A stretch of 64,000 nt of DNA from Eubacterium pyruvativorans (GCF_900102225.1 NZ_FNBF01000001.1:120378-184377); one strand, 5' to 3'. Shown: positions 52,980-61,691, numbered from the stretch's first letter. Numbers and translations are program-made. Notes: generated by a model from the sequence alone, not told the origin.

Positions 52980-53708
52980 ATGAAAATAAGCAGAGTGAAA
53001 ACGGCCCTGTGCCTGACAGCGGCGCTGGCGGTATCTTCCGGTGCGCTTCTTCCGGCTTCGGCGGCAGTGAAGGACGGAACTTACCTGGCGAATGTGTCCC
53101 TGCATAATCAGATGTTCCGGATCTATGAAGAGGATAACAGCACCTGCAGACTGACGGTGAAGAACGGCCGGATGACGGCGCTGATCCGTCTGAACGGCAC
53201 CGGGTACGACCGTCTCTATGCCGGCACGAAGGAAAATGCCCCGGCGGATTCCGCCGGGGCCATCGAGGCGGTAACGGATGGAGAAGGCCTCTGTACTTAC
53301 CGGGTCCCGGTGAAGGCGCTGGATCAGGAGATGAATCTGGCCGCCCATTCTAAGAAATATGACCGGTGGTACGACCGGACGCTGTCTTTTTCCCTGAAGC
53401 AGCCGGGTTCCCTCCGGGCAGTCTCCCCGAAGAAACACCTGGCGAAAGTGAGCTGGAAGAAGGTGAACTGGGATGAGATTGAAGCTGCTCAGAAACCGGG
53501 ATATGAGCTGCAGTACGGTCTGAAGAAGAACCTGAAAGGCGGGAAGACACTAATTGTGAAAAAGGCCGGCACAACAGTGAAGATGATCCGGGGCCTGAAG
53601 TCCGGAAAGAAATATTACTTCCGGATCCGTTCCACCCGGCAGAATACGGCGGGAACGAAGACGGCGAAATTTGCCTGGAGCAGTGTGAAAGCGGTGAGGG
53701 TCCGGTGA
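52980..53708 (+). CDS. Secreted surface protein with one NEAT-like module and an Fn3-like domain
   Basis: A 242-residue protein. Signal peptide 1-29 (LPASAA). Residues about 30-135 form a beta-rich module starting VKDGTYLANVSL, with the core VKNGRMTALIRLNGTGYDRLYAG and the closing PVKALDQEMNLAAHSKKYDRWYDRTLSFS. This layout resembles NEAT haem-binding immunoglobulin-like domains, though I cannot confirm membership. About 145-242 is an Fn3-like domain. It follows cbiK after 11 bases and shares its tail type. Confidence 0.65.
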   Translation: MKISRVKTALCLTAALAVSSGALLPASAAVKDGTYLANVSLHNQMFRIYEEDNSTCRLTVKNGRMTALIRLNGTGYDRLYAGTKENAPADSAGAIEAVTDGEGLCTYRVPVKALDQEMNLAAHSKKYDRWYDRTLSFSLKQPGSLRAVSPKKHLAKVSWKKVNWDEIEAAQKPGYELQYGLKKNLKGGKTLIVKKAGTTVKMIRGLKSGKKYYFRIRSTRQNTAGTKTAKFAWSSVKAVRVR

Positions 53709-56008
53709 TGACGAAGAAACAGACAGGCCGGGGCCTGGCCCTGGCACTGATTGTGACCATGTTCGCAGCATTCCTGCCGGAGGCGGCATTCGGTGCGGAG
53801 GTACCGGCCGCCTCAGCAGATACAGCAGAGACGATGTCTTCTGCGGAGGAGATGCAGCAGGACAGACAGACGGATCATCCCTCTGCGGATGCAGCGGGAA
53901 ATCCAGGGGATCAACAGACGGAAAATCAGCGGGCGGGCCTGCCGGCGGACGGAACGTATCAGCCGGGCGGTTTCCGGGTGACCGGCGGCACCGGAAGAGT
54001 TGTAATCACCTGTTCCTCCGTCACCCTCAGCGGCGGCAGGGCCATCGCTTCCATCCTCTTCCACAGTTCCTATTTCACGAGAATGAAAGTGAACGGAATG
54101 GAATATGAGGCGGCGCCGGCAGCGGGCGGCTCGCTGTTCCGGGTTCCGGTTCCTCTCAATGAGACGTTCACCGTCAGTGCGCTGACCACTGCCATGTCGG
54201 AGCCCCACTGGGTGGAGTATCAGATGACAATTTCCCTGGATGCCGGGGCACAGGCGTCTTCGGAGAATCCGAAAACGCCGGAGGAAAACCGAAACGGATC
54301 TGGAGGAAACACCTCAGCGCACCATAGCAAACCTTCCGCTTCGGCGAAGACGAAGCATCAGAAACTGAAAAACGGAACCTGGCAGGTTCGCACCCGGAGT
54401 GACGAACGGATGTTCCACATTCTCCCGGCGAAAGACGGGAAAACGTACAGTGTGCTCACGGTGAACGGAAAGAAAATGACTGCCGTGATCACGCTCCACG
54501 GTGTGGGGTACGACTACCTCTTCATGGGATCCGCTTCCGGCGCCGTGAAGGCGGGACGGAAGAGCTGGACCCGGTTCCGGGAAAAGGATGGGTTTTACAC
54601 CTATGTTCTGCCGGTGTCTGCTCTGGACCGTCCTTTGAAAATCGCGGCCCACTCGAAGAAAAAAAATCACTGGTATCAGCATGTGATCACATTCTTTTCC
54701 GGCGGCGCGAAGAAACTCCGGCAGGGAGCCTGGGCTGTGACGAACGCCGGGGGATCCGGCCGTTCCGCTGACGGAAAAACGGGGAATACCGGAAGAAGAG
54801 GGAGAACATCTGGAACACAGACCCGTTTCAGAAATGACGGCCGGAGGGCGAAGGTTTCCCGGTACCGGGATGACGCCTCCGGCAGCACGTCCCCGGTGAA
54901 CAGCCGTACAGGTCTGAAGGACGGTGTCTATACCCCGGAGCGGTTCAGCTGGTCCGGCGGTTCCGGCAGACTGTCCTGGATCCGCTGTGATAAGGTGACG
55001 GTGCGGGGCGGGAATGCCTACGCATCCATCGTCTTCGGCAGCAGCAGCTATGACCGGCTCCGGGCGAACGGCCGGGTCTATGCCCGGAGCGGAGGCGGAA
55101 ACTCCACCTTCGTCATTCCAGTGAGCCTGAACCGGAACAACACCATCATCGGCCGGACCACGGCCATGAGTCAGCCCCACTGGATTCGGTATACCATTTT
55201 CGTAGGAAAGGGGGTTCCGAAGGCCCGGTCTGAGAAGATTGCGAAGAAGATCCGGCGGGAAACCAGGGAAAACCGGCAGCATTTCGCGAAAACTGCGCCG
55301 GAGATACCGGGGTTATCCTATTCCTCCCGGGTGAAAACGAAGAAAGCGGCCTATTTCCGCATCTTCCGGTACAGCCGGGGGGTCAGCCTGATCCAGATGA
55401 AACTGACCAGGCACACCGGATTGAAGAACCGTTACCGGGACGCCGGGAAAAAGGAGAAAGCGATTTACGACGAAGAGGGACGGAAGGAAGGAAAGACCCT
55501 GCCGGAAATCATGAAAGATCTGTATCATCATGATGTGGTGAACTATCTGGTGGTTCCGGAGAAGGTCACACTGCCGGCGGGGCTGGAAAAGGATTACATC
55601 ATCATCCGGAAACCGGCGGACCATGTCTATTCCACTTCCGGAAGGCTTCAGAAGGCTGTATCCCGATGTTCCCTCCCGGAGGAAAACTTTACCTGGGGAA
55701 AGAAGGGCGAAGATCCGGACTTCCGCCGGATTCTGAAGACGAAAACGAACCTGGCCGTTCTGGACGGCAGCGTACTGCCGGAGGAAAATGCGGGAACGGA
55801 TCAGATCGAGAAGAAAAAACAGGAACTGGAAAACCGGGAGGCCCGTTTCGCTGCCCTGAAGATTCCGATGATCGTCGACCGTTCCGGTCAGGAAAAGACG
55901 AAGCAGGGCAGGGCGGAATGGTCCCGGGTCTGGGATACCCTGTTCGGAACACAGAAGTCCGGGGCAGCCCCGGCGTCCACAAGGAGTGAACAGAAGCATC
56001 ATGCGTAG
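53708..56008 (+). CDS. Large surface protein: three NEAT-like modules plus half a metal/B12-binding protein
   Basis: A 766-residue exported protein (signal peptide about 1-35). Module A1 (about 78-180, DGTYQPGGF...TTAMSEPHWVEYQMTI), module B (about 219-340, GTWQVRTRSDERMFHI...LKIAAHSKKKNHWY) and module A2 (about 402-505, DGVYTPERFSW...TTAMSQPHWIRYTIF) alternate. From about 534 to 750 the sequence parallels the N-terminal half of the neighbouring binding protein (GLSYSSRVKTKKAAYFRIF; YLVVPEKVTLPAG; HVYS). No LPxTG or transmembrane anchor is seen. The ATG at 53708 touches the preceding stop. Confidence 0.65.
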   Translation: MTKKQTGRGLALALIVTMFAAFLPEAAFGAEVPAASADTAETMSSAEEMQQDRQTDHPSADAAGNPGDQQTENQRAGLPADGTYQPGGFRVTGGTGRVVITCSSVTLSGGRAIASILFHSSYFTRMKVNGMEYEAAPAAGGSLFRVPVPLNETFTVSALTTAMSEPHWVEYQMTISLDAGAQASSENPKTPEENRNGSGGNTSAHHSKPSASAKTKHQKLKNGTWQVRTRSDERMFHILPAKDGKTYSVLTVNGKKMTAVITLHGVGYDYLFMGSASGAVKAGRKSWTRFREKDGFYTYVLPVSALDRPLKIAAHSKKKNHWYQHVITFFSGGAKKLRQGAWAVTNAGGSGRSADGKTGNTGRRGRTSGTQTRFRNDGRRAKVSRYRDDASGSTSPVNSRTGLKDGVYTPERFSWSGGSGRLSWIRCDKVTVRGGNAYASIVFGSSSYDRLRANGRVYARSGGGNSTFVIPVSLNRNNTIIGRTTAMSQPHWIRYTIFVGKGVPKARSEKIAKKIRRETRENRQHFAKTAPEIPGLSYSSRVKTKKAAYFRIFRYSRGVSLIQMKLTRHTGLKNRYRDAGKKEKAIYDEEGRKEGKTLPEIMKDLYHHDVVNYLVVPEKVTLPAGLEKDYIIIRKPADHVYSTSGRLQKAVSRCSLPEENFTWGKKGEDPDFRRILKTKTNLAVLDGSVLPEENAGTDQIEKKKQELENREARFAALKIPMIVDRSGQEKTKQGRAEWSRVWDTLFGTQKSGAAPASTRSEQKHHA

Positions 56009-57179
56009 AAAGAAAAAAAACTTTCTGCTGATCACGATATTACTGGCGGCGGCGCTTCTCGCAGGTTGCGGGAATGCGGCGCCGTCCGCATCGTCAGCGG
56101 GAAATTCAAACACAAAAAACAACGAAAACGCCCGGAAGATCCGGGGCCTTACCTACCAGTCCGAGGTGAAACGAGAGTATGCGGATCAGTTCCGCATCTA
56201 CCGTTATCAGGGCGGATACCGGCTCATCACAGTGGCGGACGGCAGCAGATATCTGGTGGTGCCGAAGGGGAAGAAGGTTCCTGCGGGGGCCGGCGGGAAG
56301 ACCGTCATCCTGCGTCAGCCTTTGTCCCACGTCTACAACGCCGCCACGGCCTCCATGTCCCTGTTCTCCGCCGCAGGCGCCCTGGATCAGGTCACCATGT
56401 CCTCCCTTCGAGAGAGCGGCTGGACTTTCTCTGCGCCCCGGCAGCGCATGCAGTCCGGTGCCATGGTGTACGCCGGGAAATACAGCGAGCCGGATTATGA
56501 AATGCTGGTGGACCGGCGGTGCGATCTGGCCATTGAGTCCACCATGATCTACCACACACCGGATGTGAAGGAAATGATCGAGGATCTGCATATCCCGGTG
56601 TTCGTGGACCGGAGCAGCTACGAGAAGTATCCCCTGGGCCGGGTGGAATGGGTGAAAGTTTACGGAGCCCTCACGGGAAGGGAGAGCGCAGCGAATCGGT
56701 TTTTCCAGGGACAAAAAACTAAGGCAGCCGGTCGGAAAACCGGCGGCGTCTCCCAGGGAAAGAAGGGGAAGAAAGTTGCATTTTTCTATCTTTCCACCGA
56801 TGGCAAAGCCGTGGTGCGGCGGGAGGATGATTATGTCCCGGCCATGATCCGGATGGCCGGTGGGGAATACGCGTATTCCGGTGTACATGCCCGGGCCAGC
56901 TCGGTGCCCATGAGTATGGAGATTTTTTATGAATTGACCCGGGATGCGGACCTGATCGTGTATAATGGCAGTATTGACCGGACTGTTCGGAGCCTGGCTG
57001 ATCTGAAGGCGAAGGATCCGATTATGAAGAAGATTCCTGCGGTCCGGCAGGGAAACTGCTATGTGGCCGGGAGCGCCATGTATCAGCGGACGGATCTCAC
57101 GGGAGATATGATTGCGGATTTCCGCAATCTGCTGGCAGGAGACACCGGAGACCTGCGGTTTATGAAGAAACTGAAATAG
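56001..57179 (+). CDS. Iron/B12-type ABC transporter substrate-binding lipoprotein
   Basis: A 392-residue lipoprotein: lipobox LLAGC with Cys at residue 23, then a Ser/Asn-rich linker. The remainder has the class III binding-protein layout (ILRQPLSHVYNAATASMSLFSAAG, DLAIESTMI, IPVFVDRSSYEKYPLGRVEWVKVYG, and late DADLIVYNGSIDR). These proteins bind siderophores, haem or cobalamin and deliver them to FecCD permeases. The start overlaps the large surface protein gene by 8 bases. The likely permease and ATPase are at 36.5-38.7 kb. Confidence 0.87.
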   Translation: MRRKKKNFLLITILLAAALLAGCGNAAPSASSAGNSNTKNNENARKIRGLTYQSEVKREYADQFRIYRYQGGYRLITVADGSRYLVVPKGKKVPAGAGGKTVILRQPLSHVYNAATASMSLFSAAGALDQVTMSSLRESGWTFSAPRQRMQSGAMVYAGKYSEPDYEMLVDRRCDLAIESTMIYHTPDVKEMIEDLHIPVFVDRSSYEKYPLGRVEWVKVYGALTGRESAANRFFQGQKTKAAGRKTGGVSQGKKGKKVAFFYLSTDGKAVVRREDDYVPAMIRMAGGEYAYSGVHARASSVPMSMEIFYELTRDADLIVYNGSIDRTVRSLADLKAKDPIMKKIPAVRQGNCYVAGSAMYQRTDLTGDMIADFRNLLAGDTGDLRFMKKLK

Positions 57180-57189
57180 AAGGAGAAGC

Positions 57190-58998
57190 ATGGTATTACT
57201 GACGGGGAAGCATATCAAAAAAAGTTTTTCGGAGAAGACTCTTCTGGAAGATGTGGAGATCGCCATCAACGAGGGTGAGAAAATCGGCCTGGTGGGCATC
57301 AACGGCAGCGGGAAATCCACTCTGCTGAAGATCATCGCCGGGGTGATGGAAGAGGACGGGGGAGAGATCATCCGGAACAATGACCTGCGCATCGGGTATC
57401 TTCCCCAGAATCCGGTCTGCGATCCGTCCAGAACCGTGCTGGAGCAGGCCCTCCTCTGGTCGGAGGACACCGTGGAAGAATACATGGTGAAGAAACTGCT
57501 CACGATCATGCACATGGAAAGGTTCGACCAGCCCATGGGAGAACTGTCGGGAGGACAGAGAAAGCGGGTGGCCTTGGCGGCGGTGCTCAGCGGGGACACG
57601 AATCTGCTGATTCTGGACGAGCCCACCAACCACATGGACAATGATATCATCGAGTGGATGGAGGAGCGGCTCACAGAGTACAAGGGTGCGATTCTGATGA
57701 TCACCCACGACCGGTACTTCCTGGAGCGGATTACGGATCACATTATGGAGATCGAGAAAGGTCGGCTGGTTTCCTATGTGGGAAATTACGAGTCCTATCT
57801 GATGCAGAAGGAGGAACGACTGGAGCTGGCGAAGGCCGGCGAGCGGAAACGGGCCAACCTGTACCGGAAAGAACTGCGCTGGATCCACTGGACGGCACCG
57901 GCCAGAACGACCAAATCCAGGAGCCGGGTGGAGCGGTTCGAGAAACTTCGGGATGCGAAGGAAACCTTCGAAGATCCCCGCATGGATATCAACACTGTCA
58001 CCAGCCGTCTGGGAAAGAAGATCATCGAGCTCTCCCATATCTCCAAATCCTTCGACGGCCGCACCTACATCCGGGATTTCAGTTATAACATTCTTCGGAA
58101 TGACCGGATCGGCATCGTCGGGGACAACGGCTGCGGGAAAACCACCCTGCTGAAACTGATCATGGGAGAAGAGGAGCCGGACAGCGGAACCATCGAAATC
58201 GGCTCCACGGTGAAGATCGGGTATTTCGCTCAGGAGGCCGAGGATATGGATCCGGATGTGCGGGTGATCCGTTACATCGAAGATATCGCCCGGCAGATCC
58301 GCACGGAGGACGGTTATGCATCCGCCTCCCAGATGCTGGAGCGGTTTCTGTTTCCGAGCTATATGCATTCTGTGAAAATCGGGAAACTCTCCGGCGGGGA
58401 GAAACGCCGTCTTTATCTGCTTTCCATCCTCATGCGGGCACCGAATGTGCTGATCCTGGATGAGCCCACCAACGATCTGGACATTGACACCCTGACGGTG
58501 CTGGAAGATTATCTGGATTCCTGGCCGGGGGCAGTTGTCATCGTCTCCCATGACCGGTATTTTCTGGACCGCCTGGTGGTCCGGACCTTTGCCTTCGAGG
58601 AAGGCGGATATATCGGCCACTATACCGGGGGATACAGCAAGTACATGAATGAGAAGGAGGCCCGGGAGCAGGAGCGTGCAGAAGGGGACCCGGGGGAAGC
58701 GTCTTCCCCGGGCTCCGCTGATCCGGAAAAGAATGCCGGCCGTCACCGGCGCCGGAAACTGAAATTCTCTTATAATGAAAAGCGGGAATATGAGACCATA
58801 GACGACGAGATCGCTTCCTTGGAGGAAGCGATCGGAGACGTGGAGAAGGATATGGAAGAAAACGGGACGAACTCCGCCAGACTCACGAAGCTCACCGCCA
58901 GGAAAGCCGAACTGGAAGAGCAGCTGGACCGGAAAATGGAGCGGTGGGAGTATCTGAACGAGCTGGCGGAGCGAATCGAACGGGGCGAAGAGGTCTGA
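57190..58998 (+). CDS. ABC-F family ATPase
   Basis: A 602-residue soluble protein with two ATPase domains: Walker A GINGSGKST and GDNGCGKTT, signatures LSGGQRKR and LSGGEKRR, and a charged inter-domain linker with ELRWIHWTAPARTTKSRSR. A C-terminal coiled coil (about 520-600) follows, as in Uup-type members. ABC-F proteins act on ribosomes as translation or resistance factors and do not transport. No leader peptide for an antibiotic response is seen. It ends 1 base from a convergent gene. Confidence 0.92.
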   Translation: MVLLTGKHIKKSFSEKTLLEDVEIAINEGEKIGLVGINGSGKSTLLKIIAGVMEEDGGEIIRNNDLRIGYLPQNPVCDPSRTVLEQALLWSEDTVEEYMVKKLLTIMHMERFDQPMGELSGGQRKRVALAAVLSGDTNLLILDEPTNHMDNDIIEWMEERLTEYKGAILMITHDRYFLERITDHIMEIEKGRLVSYVGNYESYLMQKEERLELAKAGERKRANLYRKELRWIHWTAPARTTKSRSRVERFEKLRDAKETFEDPRMDINTVTSRLGKKIIELSHISKSFDGRTYIRDFSYNILRNDRIGIVGDNGCGKTTLLKLIMGEEEPDSGTIEIGSTVKIGYFAQEAEDMDPDVRVIRYIEDIARQIRTEDGYASASQMLERFLFPSYMHSVKIGKLSGGEKRRLYLLSILMRAPNVLILDEPTNDLDIDTLTVLEDYLDSWPGAVVIVSHDRYFLDRLVVRTFAFEEGGYIGHYTGGYSKYMNEKEAREQERAEGDPGEASSPGSADPEKNAGRHRRRKLKFSYNEKREYETIDDEIASLEEAIGDVEKDMEENGTNSARLTKLTARKAELEEQLDRKMERWEYLNELAERIERGEEV

Positions 58999-58999
58999 T

Positions 59000-59743
59000 C
59001 TAGCTCTCCGCCAGCCGGTGATTCAGAGCGGAAACCAGAAGAGACAGTGCGAAGTTGGCCGCCAGAATGACGAGAATCCATACCAGCGTCATATATACCG
59101 GCTGGGCGTGGACCAGCAGGAACGGATACGGTCCCTCTACGACGCCTGCGGCATTCAATACCAAAAGAATCAGACCATAGATGCTGGTCGGGATCAGGGA
59201 CAGCAGGGCAGCTTTCTTCGAAAACGGTTTTCCCGGTTCCAGGAAAATGAAGGACAGCAGGGACAGCACCGGAACGAAAATATGGAAGTACTTCATACCG
59301 CCGCTCCACAGGACTTCTCCTGCTTTTCCGCCGGACAGCGGAAGAAGGATGAACAGGGAGATGAACAGCGTCAGTGTCGTCATGGTGACGGACAGGTAGC
59401 GGATGACCCGGACTGCCCGGTACCGGCTGGCGGCGTTCTCTCCGACGGCATTGATTTTCTGCCGGTCCCGGGCCTGATCGGCCCGGCGTTCCTCCCGGTT
59501 CTTCTGCATTTCATATTCCAGCGCATGGATTCTCCGGCGTGTGGCGCCTTCCGCCATCATATAGCAGAAGGAAGAGACGGCAGTCAGCAGACTGGCCAGT
59601 GCGCCGTAGGTGGTCAGGGCCCGGAAGCCGTCCGCCGGCACCGCATAGAAGAAACCCAGGATGGAAACGGCCACCAGCAGGATATTCAGGAAGATTGCCG
59701 CATCCTGATTCGTGCCGGAAAAGTTCTGATTCGTATTACTCAT
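59000..59743 (-). CDS. Integral membrane protein of unknown function
   Basis: A 247-residue protein: two N-terminal membrane helices (about 17-34 and 45-64), a charged cytoplasmic stretch (about 70-110, ALEYEMQKNREERRADQARD, likely coiled coil), then four or five further helices. I do not recognise a family. AAAGGAA precedes its ATG. Convergent with the ABC-F gene. Confidence 0.65.
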   Translation of the reverse strand: MSNTNQNFSGTNQDAAIFLNILLVAVSILGFFYAVPADGFRALTTYGALASLLTAVSSFCYMMAEGATRRRIHALEYEMQKNREERRADQARDRQKINAVGENAASRYRAVRVIRYLSVTMTTLTLFISLFILLPLSGGKAGEVLWSGGMKYFHIFVPVLSLLSFIFLEPGKPFSKKAALLSLIPTSIYGLILLVLNAAGVVEGPYPFLLVHAQPVYMTLVWILVILAANFALSLLVSALNHRLAES

Positions 59744-59915
59744 GTGAGAAATTCCTTTCTGATCTGTTTCCCGTCTTCCCGGTACGGTTTCGTTGATTTT
59801 CCGGTGCAGTCCGGAAAACCGCCGGGGAAGTGAGGGGCATCGGTATTTTGCGGCACAGGCCGCAACTGCAAGTATACCATGTTTCGTTCCGGGATGCTAC
59901 CGTCTCCATTCCGCC

Positions 59916-59970
59916 AAAAAAAGCGGGAGATGCCGCCCGAACGATCTGTCTCGTTCGGGCGGCACCTCCC
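59916..59970 (-). terminator. Strong terminator after the ybjQ-like gene
   Basis: A 20-base-pair stem (59970-59951 with 59944-59925 on the minus strand) with a 6-base loop, followed within 2 bases by seven T. Together with the ordinary short spacer it separates ybjQ from the membrane protein gene; 59744-59915 shows nothing further. Confidence 0.92.
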
Positions 59971-60011
59971 GGGCTGTTCACGAACCGGATGATCCGGAAC
60001 CGAAAGCCGCC

Positions 60012-60323
60012 CTACCGGTACTTCACTGCCGTGCCGTATACGGTCACTTCCGCAGCGCTCTGCATGATGGATGAGGTGGCATAACGGACGCCGATGACGG
60101 CATCCGCTCCCAGGGATTCGGCTTCCCGGATCATCTGCTCTGTCGCAATGTCCCGGGCATCTTCCATCATCTTCGTGTAGTTCTTCAGTTCTCCGCCGAT
60201 CAGCGTTTTCAGACCGGCACCGATATCCTTGAATGCGTTTACTGTCTGGATTGTGGAGCCTCTCACCAGGCCCAGGGGCGTGGTCTCCCGGCCGTCAATC
60301 TGTTCTGTTGTGATGATCAGCAT
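60012..60323 (-). CDS. YbjQ/UPF0145 family protein
   Basis: A 103-residue protein matching the YbjQ (DUF74) family: GLVRGSTIQTVNAFKDIGAGLKTLIGGELKNY and AESLGADAVIGVRYATSS. It likely forms pentameric rings; the function is unknown, with a metal-binding role suggested by family naming only. The second ATG was chosen because AGGAGG lies 8 bases before it; the first ATG is only 2 bases away. Confidence 0.9.
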   Translation of the reverse strand: MLIITTEQIDGRETTPLGLVRGSTIQTVNAFKDIGAGLKTLIGGELKNYTKMMEDARDIATEQMIREAESLGADAVIGVRYATSSIMQSAAEVTVYGTAVKYR

Positions 60324-60366
60324 CGTCATATCCTCCTCTCCTGATTCCTGGCTCGATTATATCAGA

Positions 60367-61149
60367 TCACTGCCGGAAAACATAGCCCGTCATGGCCATG
60401 GATCCCAGATTGCACACATTGTTGAAGACCCGGGCAGAATCGGTTCCGGCGGCGCCCAGGCAGTAGAGCAGGGGAAGGAAGTGATCCGGTGTCGGCACTG
60501 CATAAGCTGCGTCCGGCAGACTGCGGTAGTTGATCACGGTCTGATCGTCTCTCTGTTCCACCGCTTCAGTGATCGCTCGGTTGAATGCCGTCGTCATCGG
60601 GGTTCCGCCTGCATTATCCCATTCCACCCGTCTCAGATTGTGCACCACATTTCCGCTTCCAAAGATCAGGTATCCCTGATCCCGCAGATCTGCCAGCTTC
60701 CGGCCCGTCTCATAACTTTCCGCCGGAGACAGCTTCTTATTCACAGAAAGCTGCACCACCGGAATATCTGCGTCCGGGAACATATGGACCAGCACGGTCC
60801 AGGTGCCGTGGTCGATGCCCCAGTCGTCGTTCACTGAGACGAAGTCTCCCAGCAGAGAGCGGACCTGATCGGTGAGCGCAGCGTGTCCGCTGACCGGGTA
60901 TTTGACTTCGTACAGTTCCTGAGGAAATCCGTACATGTCGTAGACCTGCTTCGGTGTTCCGGCGCTCTGAATATAGGTTCCGTCCGTAAACCAGTGGGCG
61001 GAAATCGCCAGGATCGCTTTCGGTTTTCCCCATGTTTCTATGATACCGCGGCCCACAGAAGCCATTCCTTCGGTGATCTCGTTTCGTTCCAGCGCAATCA
61101 TCGGGCTGCCGTGGCCGGAAAATACAACCGGCATTCTGTTTTCCTGCAT
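60367..61149 (-). CDS. LigB/YgiD-type extradiol dioxygenase family protein
   Basis: A 260-residue protein of the class III ring-cleaving dioxygenase fold. The metal-site histidines are in VVFSGHGSPM and ISAHWFTD, with DDWGIDHGTWTVLVHMFP and FGSGNVVHNLR. E. coli YgiD opens the ring of 4,5-DOPA, but an anaerobe's substrate is unclear. AGGAGG precedes the ATG at 61149. It appears to be controlled by the MarR-like site upstream. Confidence 0.87.
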   Translation of the reverse strand: MQENRMPVVFSGHGSPMIALERNEITEGMASVGRGIIETWGKPKAILAISAHWFTDGTYIQSAGTPKQVYDMYGFPQELYEVKYPVSGHAALTDQVRSLLGDFVSVNDDWGIDHGTWTVLVHMFPDADIPVVQLSVNKKLSPAESYETGRKLADLRDQGYLIFGSGNVVHNLRRVEWDNAGGTPMTTAFNRAITEAVEQRDDQTVINYRSLPDAAYAVPTPDHFLPLLYCLGAAGTDSARVFNNVCNLGSMAMTGYVFRQ

Positions 61150-61257
61150 TTTCTTCCTCCTGTATATCGCATCCATACGTCCGCTGTCAGCTGCTTCAAT
61201 GTACTGACGGATGATCCTGACAGGGAGCGCATGCTGTCAGATTCTTGAAATATCATC

Positions 61258-61285
61258 ATATTAGCATACTAATTTAATGTGTCAA
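61258..61285 (-). promoter_or_regulatory. Promoter and MarR-like operator of the LigB-type gene
   Basis: On the minus strand, TTGACA (61285-61280) and TAATAT (61263-61258) with a 16-base spacer. ATTAGCATACTAAT (61260-61273), a perfect inverted repeat (ATTAG/CTAAT), overlaps the -10 and spacer, a common arrangement for MarR-type repressors. Confidence 0.6.
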
Positions 61286-61357
61286 TAGAAAATTTTGTGA
61301 AGGTGTTCCTCGCTGCGTGCCGGATTTCCATCGGGGGAGAAGGGTGTTTTCCCATTT

Positions 61358-61395
61358 ACAACTATTCCTAAAATCATAATTTTAGGAATAGTTGT
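61358..61395. repeat. Perfect 17-base inverted repeat
   Basis: Left arm ACAACTATTCCTAAAAT (61358-61374), loop CATA, right arm 61379-61395 its exact reverse complement. It is AT-rich against a GC-rich background and is not followed by a T run on either strand. Confidence 0.9.
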
Positions 61396-61691
61396 GTCCC
61401 CGGGGCCGGTTTCAACCTCCTGTCCCAAAGATGCAGCGGCAGTTCCGCCGTACGGGAGCCCCGGAGCAGGATCTTCAAAAAAAGTAACGGAACCACGACA
61501 GCTGGTCTTCTGTCATGATCCCTCAGGATTCCAATGTGTGATGTTCCGGTGTCACACTGCACCGTGTTGAGATATAAAATTGGATGTTGGATGTATCGAA
61601 AACGAAATGAAATTTCGTCTTCGTCGTAAGTTATAAAGCGGTTTCCGGTGCTGTCGTCATCGGCCGCCGCAAGCGGTATCCGGCCGGTTCG

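Larger units (their letters stand above)
61150..61691. other. AT-rich intergenic region with inverted repeats
   Basis: A 542-base gap upstream of the LigB-type gene. It contains that gene's promoter and operator, a long perfect inverted repeat at 61358-61395 and a smaller one at 61602-61618 (ACGAAAT, GAA, ATTTCGT). On the minus strand a 13-codon open frame (61516-61475) follows a GAGGGA site but has no support. No convincing gene. Confidence 0.4.

Noticed and set aside
57190..58998. ABC-F gene as the ATPase of the adjacent binding lipoprotein
   Set aside because: It has two fused ATPase domains and an ABC-F linker, with no membrane partner. The single-domain ATPase at 37.5 kb fits an importer better.
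61374..61562. 62-codon minus-strand open frame in the AT-rich gap
   Set aside because: No similarity, no ribosome binding site, and it runs into the inverted repeat. The alternative 13-codon frame (61516-61475) has a possible ribosome binding site but no further support.
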